A DNA stretch of 8,462 nt from an uncultured Clostridia bacterium (lineage in GTDB: Bacteria; Bacillota; Clostridia; Oscillospirales; Ruminococcaceae): the NCBI GenBank assembly GCA_947176675.1, contig CAMWRN010000092.1:1-8462 (forward strand), in the 5' to 3' direction. The notes under the pieces are model-generated. The model was not told the origin of the DNA and made no database searches. It saw only the letters and a list, made by a program, of their open reading frames with translations. Of this stretch, positions 1-5,564 are shown in pieces. Positions within the stretch are counted from its first letter, which is position 1. Every line of letters starts with the position of its first letter. The position numbers were made by a program, and so were the translations under genes.

Positions 1-1032
1 GCGGTACGCCGTACCCGCAGGCGGCATTGGCTTGTTGTTGACCGCCCACACCGCTTCAAGGACTTTCCACGCATTTATATGGGCAAGATATCTCTTTTTC
101 AGCACATCAGCCGTTTCAAGCTTTATCTTCACCGTCATAAGCCAATGGTACAGACCGTCCCTGACCTTTTGCGGAGTGTGGTAGCTTTCATATTTTTGTT
201 TGGCAAGAGCCATTATTTCGGATAACCGTCCGTCACGGTCAAACGCGATTTCAGCGTCAAGATAGTGATAAACGTCCATAGGTTCGGCGTTGAGCTTTTC
301 CACGGCGTATTCGTAAGTCACAAACGAAGTCTCCACAAGAATACCGTTGGTAAAATGAGTTTCAAAGCAATGCCTGTCGCACAGCACAATTATGTCAATG
401 TCCGAATTTTCAGAAGCACAGCCGCAAGCAACAGAACCTGTAAGCAGTACTCCGCTTACAGTTCTGTCGTTGGTAAGATTTTCAAGCTCACGAATAAATA
501 TATTGCGCTGTTTTATCGGTCCACTTATCATTTCTGCTCGTCCTGAACGGCGAAAACCTTGAATTTCCTTTATTCTTATTTCCGTCATTTTCTCAAGAAA
601 CAGCAAGTCCTCCAAGTCGGGATTGTCAACTCGGAAAGTACAGCCGCAAACATCATTGAATTCTTTCCCGAATATTACCTTGCGCCGTCCGCCGCCGCAA
701 GAACCGCAGTTACCGCAATGGTCGATGTGTTTCCATGCGGTCTCCTTTATTTCATCAGCATAATGTGATTTTTCAAGCCATTCCGAACCCATATCGTCAG
801 ACCAAACTGTCCAGCGATTGTCCTTTTCGTCAGGATCGTTTACTGCAATAAAGCATATGCATTTATCTTCCAGTTTTACCCAATAGTATATTTTATCTTT
901 CCAGCAATCGCAGTTATCCTTGTAAAAAGTCAAATGATTATCTTCCAGATAATGGACAAATCTCAAAGCAATTTCCCTGTCAGCCGAGGATAATTCCCTG
1001 TTAATATAATCCTTTATGTTCATCTCTGCCAT
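1..1032 (-). CDS. Cysteine-rich domain fused to a GSx10DxD nucleotidyltransferase (3' end cut off by window)
   Basis: An open frame of 344 codons runs without a stop from ATG 1032 off the left edge, so the C-terminus is missing. GGAGG (1039-1043) sits 6 nt before the start. Residues 1-157 form a first domain with CxxCxxC at C106, C109 and C112, then C129 and C131, with H102 and H105 nearby: a probable metal site. I know similar stand-alone clostridial proteins but cannot name the family. Residues 168-344 are a DNA polymerase beta-like nucleotidyltransferase: G199-S200, ten residues, D211-I-D213, with E234 as candidate third carboxylate, followed by a helical region ending in PMPPAG, as in aminoglycoside-type or MinT-like enzymes. 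It should transfer a nucleotide to an unknown acceptor (drug, protein or RNA). The junction (159-168) is encoded by a DNA repeat shared with the esterase gene. ATG 531 inside the gene, with AGGA 9 nt upstream, could start the second domain alone. Nucleotidyltransferase fold is confident; substrate is unknown. Confidence 0.85.
   Translation of the reverse strand, partial: MAEMNIKDYINRELSSADREIALRFVHYLEDNHLTFYKDNCDCWKDKIYYWVKLEDKCICFIAVNDPDEKDNRWTVWSDDMGSEWLEKSHYADEIKETAWKHIDHCGNCGSCGGGRRKVIFGKEFNDVCGCTFRVDNPDLEDLLFLEKMTEIRIKEIQGFRRSGRAEMISGPIKQRNIFIRELENLTNDRTVSGVLLTGSVACGCASENSDIDIIVLCDRHCFETHFTNGILVETSFVTYEYAVEKLNAEPMDVYHYLDAEIAFDRDGRLSEIMALAKQKYESYHTPQKVRDGLYHWLMTVKIKLETADVLKKRYLAHINAWKVLEAVWAVNNKPMPPAGTAYR
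529..552 (-). promoter_or_regulatory. Possible internal start site for the nucleotidyltransferase domain
   Basis: Read on the minus strand, AGGA is followed by 9 nt and ATG (531-529, Met168 of the fused frame). The ATG lies exactly where the nucleotidyltransferase domain begins. The AGGA-to-ATG block is part of the direct repeat also found at the end of the esterase gene. It may be a relic or a working second start giving a shorter protein; the sequence cannot decide which. Confidence 0.25.
536..552. repeat. Direct repeat, copy A (at the domain junction of the nucleotidyltransferase gene)
   Basis: gctcgtcctgaacggcg is identical to 1121-1137 in the same orientation. On the minus strand the match continues past the 17 bp into a shared AATGAT after two mismatches in three bases, giving about 23 of 25 identical. 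The reading frame here differs from that of copy B, so the identity is at DNA level and not a shared peptide. The copies are 585 bp apart and flank the promoter-proximal part of the gene, including the whole cysteine-rich domain. Confidence 0.8.
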
Positions 1033-1077
1033 ATTTCTCCTCCAAGCTTTGGTAAAAAATCAGTATAAGAGAACAGA

Positions 1078-1097
1078 GGGACGGGTACGCCCGTCCC
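1078..1097. repeat. GC-rich hairpin between esterase and nucleotidyltransferase genes
   Basis: A perfect 8-bp inverted repeat, GGGACGGG with loop TACG and CCCGTCCC, lies 9 nt downstream of the esterase stop codon. On the minus strand it is followed by a mixed pyrimidine stretch, and a run of six T comes only about 18 nt later (1059-1054), so it is not a classical intrinsic terminator. It may protect the 3' end of the esterase transcript, attenuate readthrough, or belong to a dispersed repeat. Confidence 0.55.
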
Positions 1098-1105
1098 CCA
1101 TAGTA

Positions 1106-2629
1106 TCAGACATCATTACGGCTCGTCCTGAACGGCGCAAGAGGTATACCGTTCTTGCTGTAAACGGTCACATCACCGTAGTTAGTCCAGTTATAACGCA
1201 GATAAACAGGCTCGGAGACATCGGCGGAACGTACAAAAATCTTGTCCCCGCGTATTTCCGCGTCGGCAGGCTGATATTTCTTATCACTGCCCGCGATCTC
1301 AAATCCGACGATTTTTTCGCCCTTTACGTCAAAGCCGTCGGAAACGTGGTCGAAGCTGACAAGCATACCGCCGTCGGTGCGTATGCAGGACTTATAGATT
1401 GCTCCGTAAGCTTCGTCCGCGGAAATTTTTCCGTACACATGATACAGCGCCTGCAAAGCAAGACGGTATCCCACAGGCTCTTTGTCAATGGGGTGAATGT
1501 TGTTGAACTCGCCCTTATCCAGAGCAATAGCGATACCTGTGTTTGCCGTAGTTTGGTGCACCCTCATCTGAGCTTCACGTATTTTGCACCAGTGCTTGAA
1601 ATCTTCGTCCCCCTCGTTCATGAACATTGGGAGCTGTACAAAGATAAACGGCAGGGAATCGTCCTCCCAGTCGGTGCGCCACTGCTCGATAAGAGCCTTG
1701 AAAAGCTTGTAGTAGGTGTCGGGCTTGTGGTCGTCACTTTCACCCTGATAATAGATAAATCCTGCAACAGTATAGGGGCATACCCTTTTTATCATTGTCT
1801 CGTAAAGTCCGCTCGGACGGAACGGAGATTTGGGACCAAGCGGCTCAGGCCATCTTGACGGACCTGCATATTCCTGCGCTCCATCCCATGTGGGGTTGGG
1901 AGTTGTGGCATAATATTCGTTTATTTTGGGCTGCCACGCGTTGTACCATTCCTCGTACTCTTTCAGCTCCGCAAGGTATCCCTCAAAGGTTTTGTCCTCC
2001 ATAGCCTTGTCGTACTCGTCGATGTAGGACTTTGTATCCGCGTCCTTTTCAAGATAAGTTCGGCTCATCCATGCCGAAGCGGAAGTGCCTCCCCAGTTGC
2101 AGCCTATGATTCCCACAGTCACGCCAAGCTCTGCGGAAAGCTTTCTTGCGAAATAATATCCAACTGCCGACCAGCACTTCGCCGACTCGGGAGAAGCCGT
2201 TGCCCAGCATGTGTTTCTTTCCGCAAAATGGAAATAATCGTCTATATAGGCGATCTTTTGGGTGTAATAAAATCTTACGTTGGAGCCTTCGATAGCCGCA
2301 AGATCCTCCTTGCCCGTAAGGGAATTCTGCAATTCCAGTTCCATGTTGGACTGTCCGCCCGCAAGCCATACCTCGCCTATCATAACGTCATGCAGAACTA
2401 TCTCTCCTCCTCCTCCGTCGGTAACCTTGAGTTCGTAAGGACCGCCCGCCTCCATAGGGGGAAACGTTACCGACCATTTCCCGCCTATAGATGTTGTCTC
2501 GGCAGAATTTCCGCCGATCTCCGCCTTTATCTTGGTGAAGCTGTAAGCGCTGCCCCAAACGGTAATATTCTTATTCCTTTGGAGTACCATGTGATCCGTG
2601 AAAATTGCCGCAAAATTAAAAGAAGCCAT
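1106..2629 (-). CDS. Sialate O-acetylesterase-family carbohydrate acetylesterase (SGNH fold), cytoplasmic
   Basis: The 507-residue protein should remove O-acetyl groups from sugars such as sialic acid or acetylated oligosaccharides. The N-terminal beta domain (about 1-85) opens with the family's TDHMVLQR stretch. The SGNH hydrolase core follows: GGQSNM at 91-96 with nucleophile Ser94, GCNWGGTSASAW at 176-187, YYQGESD at 293-299, and D371 with NIHP around His379 as the probable acid/base. A C-terminal beta region ends in APFRTSRNDV. Length is normal for the family. There is no signal peptide or membrane segment, so it acts inside the cell on imported sugars, unlike secreted relatives. ATG 2629 is chosen because GGAGGT (2636-2641) lies 6 nt upstream. 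It follows pcrA on the same strand after 176 nt. The last codons overlap a DNA repeat also found in the next gene. True substrate (sialic acid or xylan-type acetyl groups) cannot be read from sequence. Confidence 0.92.
   Translation of the reverse strand: MASFNFAAIFTDHMVLQRNKNITVWGSAYSFTKIKAEIGGNSAETTSIGGKWSVTFPPMEAGGPYELKVTDGGGGEIVLHDVMIGEVWLAGGQSNMELELQNSLTGKEDLAAIEGSNVRFYYTQKIAYIDDYFHFAERNTCWATASPESAKCWSAVGYYFARKLSAELGVTVGIIGCNWGGTSASAWMSRTYLEKDADTKSYIDEYDKAMEDKTFEGYLAELKEYEEWYNAWQPKINEYYATTPNPTWDGAQEYAGPSRWPEPLGPKSPFRPSGLYETMIKRVCPYTVAGFIYYQGESDDHKPDTYYKLFKALIEQWRTDWEDDSLPFIFVQLPMFMNEGDEDFKHWCKIREAQMRVHQTTANTGIAIALDKGEFNNIHPIDKEPVGYRLALQALYHVYGKISADEAYGAIYKSCIRTDGGMLVSFDHVSDGFDVKGEKIVGFEIAGSDKKYQPADAEIRGDKIFVRSADVSEPVYLRYNWTNYGDVTVYSKNGIPLAPFRTSRNDV
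1121..1137. repeat. Direct repeat, copy B (3' end of the esterase gene)
   Basis: This is identical to 536-552. Here it encodes the APFRTSR stretch near the esterase C-terminus; PFRT is a usual ending of sialate O-acetylesterase-family proteins, so this copy is more likely the original and copy A the derived one. That direction is inference. Confidence 0.8.
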
Positions 2630-2653
2630 AATAATACCTCCGCTTTATTTTTT

Positions 2654-2683
2654 CGGTACGGAAACGCCAAAGCCGCCATACCG
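2654..2683. repeat. Hairpin just upstream of the esterase ribosome binding site
   Basis: CGGTACGG (2654-2661) and CCATACCG (2676-2683) can form an 8-bp stem with one wobble pair and a 14-nt loop. In the esterase mRNA it ends 12 nt before GGAGGT and is followed by an A-rich spacer. It is not a terminator for either strand because no T-run follows. It could be a leader structure affecting translation or mRNA stability; this is weak evidence. Confidence 0.35.
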
Positions 2684-2706
2684 ATAATTTCCCGTAATTC
2701 CGAAAC

Positions 2707-2740
2707 GTCCCCGCCTGTGAAAATACTTACAGACGGGGAC
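2707..2740 (-). terminator. Hairpin downstream of pcrA, possible terminator
   Basis: GTCCCCGCCTGT (2707-2718) and ACAGACGGGGAC (2729-2740) form a 12-bp stem with one non-canonical position and a 10-nt loop, 65 nt after the pcrA stop. On the minus strand the stem is followed by GTTTCGG, so the T-run is poor and termination may be partial. It separates pcrA from the esterase gene, for which I find no convincing promoter; leaky readthrough from pcrA is plausible. Confidence 0.4.
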
Positions 2741-2805
2741 ATCAAGCCGCGATCCCGACCGCCTTTGCTGCATTTCCCTGCGATTTGCCGCAGCGGTCAG
2801 TATAA

Positions 2806-5184
2806 TCATATTTTAGTGATCTTGGCAAAATTAGCCATAAGCTTTTTCGTTCCCACGCTGTCGAACGCCACTTCAAGCATAGCGTCGTTGCTGATCTTCT
2901 TTACCGAAATGACCGTACCGTCGCCAAAAACATTGTGCTTGACACGCTCTCCTACGGAAAAATCCGCATTGACGCTCTTTTTGCTCTGCTCCGCTTTTCT
3001 GTTCGCAAGCTCGCTTCTCAAGCTGTATTTTGGCGCGCTTTGGACGATTACCTCGTCAGTACAGTCCGAACCCTCGGCGCGGACTGTACTGTCGATTTTT
3101 TCCACATAGTCCTTGCCGATCTCCTTTACAAAACGGGAAACAAGGTTTCTGTTGGTAAAGCCGAACAGCATTCTCTGCTTGGCGTGGGTAATAAATAAAT
3201 TCTCTTTGGCGCGGGTTATAGCCACGTAAGCAAGCCTGCGCTCCTCCTCCATATCCTCCTGACTGTCCATGCTGCGCGTACCGGGAAATATACCTTCCTC
3301 CGCGCCGACAATAAACACCGTAGGGAACTCCAGACCCTTTGCGCTGTGCATTGTCATCATGGATACCGCGCTGTCACCGCTGTCAAGCTTGTCAAGATCG
3401 GTATAGAGGCTTATCTCCTCTAAAAATCCCGAAAGACTGGCTTCATCGCCGTTTGCTTCCTCATACTGTGTCATGGTGGTCTTAAGCTCGCTGATATTTT
3501 CCAATCTGCCAACGCCTTCGTCTCCCAAAGCCTTCATGGCATTTGCATAACCCGTTTTGTCCAGCAGCTCGTCCAGAAGTTCGCTCAGGGAATGAGTTTC
3601 CGCAAAATCGGACAAATGTGCAAACATATTCGCCGTCTTGACAAGAACCAAAGACTTTTTCGACAGCACGGGATAGCTTGCGCAGTCCCGCATTACCTCT
3701 ATGGGCGAGATGTTCAAGTCGCCCGATATCTGTTCTATCATCGAAACTGTTGCGTCCCCGATACCGCGTTTTGGTTCGTTTATAATCCTCTTGAACCGCA
3801 GCATATCTCTATTATTATTCAGCAGAGCGAGATATGAGGTAATATCCTTTATTTCCCTGCGGTCGTAGAACCTTACGCCGCCTATGACCCTATAGGGTAT
3901 CCCCTTGCGTGTAAATGTCCGTTCGAGGCTGTTGGACTGTGCGTTCATGCGGTACAGTACGGCGAAATCCCCGTAATCCGCACCATTTTCGGCAGCAGAC
4001 TCTATCTCGGAAGCCACATACTCCGACTCGGCAGACTCGTCCACAGCCTTATAGACAGTGACCTTCGCGCCGTCTCCCGCGGAAGTCCACAGCTTTTTTT
4101 CCTTTCTGCCGAGATTGTTTGCTATTACCGAATTAGCCGCGTTAAGTATGTTCTGAGTAGAGCGGTAATTCTGTTCCAGACGTATCACCGCGGCGTTTTC
4201 AAACTGCTCCTCGAAGCCAAGGATATTCTCGATAGTCGCCCCGCGGAATTTGTAGATGGACTGGTCGTCATCGCCCACAACGCAGAGATTTCGGTGTCCC
4301 TCCGCAAGCAGGGAGACAAGTCTGAACTGCGCCTGATTGGTGTCCTGATACTCATCCACCATGATGTATTCATATTTTTCACGGTAACGCTTCAGTACGT
4401 TCGGTTCTTTCTCGAAAAGTTCCACCGTAAGACGGATTATATCATCAAAATCCAGCGCGTTTGCATCCCGCAAACGTGTCTGGTAAAGCCTGTACAGCTT
4501 TGCGATGCCCATTTTGCGGTAATCGCCCTTAGCCTCGTTTTCAAATTCGTCGGGAGTGATCAGCTTATCCTTTGCCGAAGAGATCATTCCCAAAACCATT
4601 CTGGGCGGGAAAGTCTTATCGGACAGATCAAGCGGTTCATAGCAGCTTTTCAGCAGACGCTGGCTGTCGTCGCTGTCGTAGATCGTAAAGCTTGAAGTAT
4701 AGTACCCCAGCCTCTCTATCTCCCTGCGAAGTATACGAACACAGGCAGAGTGGAATGTCGCCGCACAAATACTATCCGCATTGTTTCCCAGCATTGAAGC
4801 GAGACGTTCCTTAAGCTCCCCCGCAGCCTTATTGGTAAAGGTTATCGCCAGAATGTTCCAAGGATTGATCCTGTTAACAGCAATAATGTCCGCAAGACGT
4901 GATACAGCCGATTCGTCACGGCTGCCATCGTAGGTTTCCAAAAATGCGATATCTTCATCGCTCACCGAAGCGGGGACGTTTTCATCGTTATAGGCGTTGC
5001 CGAAAGTGACCATATTTGCAATGCGGTTGACCAGCACCGATGTCTTGCCGCTGCCTGCGCCCGCAAGCACGAGAACGGGACCTTTAACCGTAAAGACCGC
5101 TTTTTTTTGCATATCGTTGAGCTGCCCGAAATATTTTTCCAGTGCGTTTCTTTTAGCCCCTGTAAAATTTTGACCGTTAGTCAT
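2806..5184 (-). CDS. pcrA: ATP-dependent DNA helicase PcrA/UvrD (superfamily 1A)
   Basis: This 3'-5' DNA translocase/helicase acts in nucleotide excision repair, replication fork clearance and RNA polymerase displacement. Helicase motifs appear in order: GQLNDMQKKAV Q-motif (20-30), Walker A AGAGSGKT (41-48), motif Ia TFTNKAAGE (115-123), DEYQD (277-281), GDDDQSIYKFRGA (304-316), QNYRST (338-343), motif V TMHSAKGLEFP (611-621) and motif VI EERRLAYVAITRAK (647-660). The last 50 residues (about 742-792) are the Tudor-like domain that binds RNA polymerase. About 40 extra residues (roughly 59-102) lie between motifs I and Ia, a feature I associate with Oscillospiraceae PcrA. At 792 residues it is slightly long. 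ATG 5184 is chosen: GGAGG (5190-5194) lies 5 nt upstream, and the in-frame TTG at 5196 overlaps that site. It heads the leftward arm, with a candidate promoter about 190 nt upstream. The linker near residues 695-710 carries a perfect inverted repeat. Confidence 0.97.
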   Translation of the reverse strand: MTNGQNFTGAKRNALEKYFGQLNDMQKKAVFTVKGPVLVLAGAGSGKTSVLVNRIANMVTFGNAYNDENVPASVSDEDIAFLETYDGSRDESAVSRLADIIAVNRINPWNILAITFTNKAAGELKERLASMLGNNADSICAATFHSACVRILRREIERLGYYTSSFTIYDSDDSQRLLKSCYEPLDLSDKTFPPRMVLGMISSAKDKLITPDEFENEAKGDYRKMGIAKLYRLYQTRLRDANALDFDDIIRLTVELFEKEPNVLKRYREKYEYIMVDEYQDTNQAQFRLVSLLAEGHRNLCVVGDDDQSIYKFRGATIENILGFEEQFENAAVIRLEQNYRSTQNILNAANSVIANNLGRKEKKLWTSAGDGAKVTVYKAVDESAESEYVASEIESAAENGADYGDFAVLYRMNAQSNSLERTFTRKGIPYRVIGGVRFYDRREIKDITSYLALLNNNRDMLRFKRIINEPKRGIGDATVSMIEQISGDLNISPIEVMRDCASYPVLSKKSLVLVKTANMFAHLSDFAETHSLSELLDELLDKTGYANAMKALGDEGVGRLENISELKTTMTQYEEANGDEASLSGFLEEISLYTDLDKLDSGDSAVSMMTMHSAKGLEFPTVFIVGAEEGIFPGTRSMDSQEDMEEERRLAYVAITRAKENLFITHAKQRMLFGFTNRNLVSRFVKEIGKDYVEKIDSTVRAEGSDCTDEVIVQSAPKYSLRSELANRKAEQSKKSVNADFSVGERVKHNVFGDGTVISVKKISNDAMLEVAFDSVGTKKLMANFAKITKI
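3057..3091. repeat. Perfect 12-bp inverted repeat inside pcrA, with antisense T-run
   Basis: CAGTACAGTCCG (3057-3068) and CGGACTGTACTG (3080-3091) are exact reverse complements with an 11-nt spacer. On the plus strand, four bases after the stem, comes T6 (3096-3101), which gives the shape of an intrinsic terminator reading against pcrA. In pcrA sense it encodes part of the variable linker between the helicase core and the C-terminal Tudor-like domain (STVRAEGSDCTD region), where insertions are tolerated. Confidence 0.75.
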
Positions 5185-5236
5185 ATAATCCTCCAATAAT
5201 TACAGTAAACCCAAAAGGTTTCAAAAGTTTATCATC

Positions 5237-5307
5237 GATTGAAAAGATTGAAAAATTTATGTAAGGTTCTCAAAAAAATATACAAAGCTTATATTATTTT
5301 TTCAATC
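5237..5307 (-). repeat. GATTGAAAA repeat set in the pcrA leader (two tandem copies plus one inverted)
   Basis: GATTGAAAA occurs twice in tandem on the plus strand (5237-5245, 5246-5254). Its reverse complement is at 5298-5307, so GATTGAAAAA (5246-5255) and TTTTTCAATC (5298-5307) form a perfect 10-bp stem with a 42-nt loop. In the leftward pcrA RNA the single 5' arm could pair with either of two adjacent 3' arms, about 45-60 nt before the start codon. It could equally be a set of protein binding sites. Function is unknown. Confidence 0.55.
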
Positions 5308-5376
5308 CTTTTTACATTCAATGACTTCCCATGCTCCATACCGAAAGGCGAGCTTGTTTCATTCGGGAATAACCTT

Positions 5377-5385
5377 ATTATACCA
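5377..5385 (-). promoter_or_regulatory. Candidate extended -10 promoter for pcrA
   Basis: On the minus strand TGGTATAAT is a perfect extended -10 element (TGnTATAAT). A TTGACG is present upstream, but at 11 nt it is too close to serve as -35; extended -10 promoters can work without one. The start of transcription would be near 5370, giving a leader of about 185 nt for pcrA that contains the GATTGAAAA repeats. Confidence 0.5.
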
Positions 5386-5431
5386 CATTGCGCCGTCAAA
5401 AGAAAGTGCATTTTTTTATTTTTAACATTTT

Positions 5432-5437
5432 TATAAT
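5432..5437 (+). promoter_or_regulatory. Weak candidate -10 box for the NSS transporter gene
   Basis: TATAAT occurs on the plus strand within an AT-rich tract (ttttaacatttttataatat), 127 nt before the transporter start. No good -35 stands 16-18 nt upstream, and such a hexamer is easily found by chance in this composition. CATAAT at 5499-5504 is an equally weak alternative. Confidence 0.2.
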
Positions 5438-5564
5438 ATTTATGTTCAAAAAAATCGGAATAAAACCTATGGACTGCATAAGCAAAGGATTTGCGGGTCA
5501 TAATCTTTTTTGAAAGGCAATCTTTCCGAAGACGTGCCGTCAATCAGAAAGGAACTTTTTTCCA

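Larger units (their letters stand above)
5185..5564. other. Divergent intergenic region between pcrA and the NSS transporter gene
   Basis: This 380-nt stretch is AT-rich and holds the pcrA leader and promoter, and the upstream region of the transporter. Open frames of 65 (plus, 5239-5436) and 84 codons (minus, 5289-5543) exist but lack good ribosome binding sites, resemble nothing I know, and overlap the promoter and leader elements, so I do not call them genes. No tRNA or recognisable riboswitch is seen. Confidence 0.7.

Noticed and set aside
1..16. Small palindrome GGTAC-gcc-GTACC at the left edge
   Set aside because: Only 5 bp per arm inside coding sequence, easily due to chance.
265..768. 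Two plus-strand open frames of 93 and 69 codons
   Set aside because: They are antisense to the nucleotidyltransferase gene, whose motif GSx10DxD and ribosome binding site settle the strand.
1016..1858. Plus-strand open frame of 280 codons
   Set aside because: It lies antisense to the esterase gene, which has a complete catalytic motif set and a good ribosome binding site; the plus frame has no recognisable domain.
2228..3109. Plus-strand open frame of 293 codons
   Set aside because: Antisense across the ends of the esterase and pcrA genes and the hairpin between them; composition is that of a mirrored coding frame.
5185..5196. TTG 5196 as the pcrA start
   Set aside because: The TTG overlaps the GGAGG Shine-Dalgarno that serves ATG 5184; it would leave itself without a site.
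5377..5399. TTGACG plus TATAAT on the minus strand as a normal -35/-10 promoter
   Set aside because: The spacer is only 11 bp; the -10 is kept only as an extended -10 element.
5289..5543. Minus-strand 84-codon frame and overlapping plus 65-codon frame in the intergenic region
   Set aside because: No convincing ribosome binding site, no recognisable domain, and overlap with the pcrA promoter and leader repeats.
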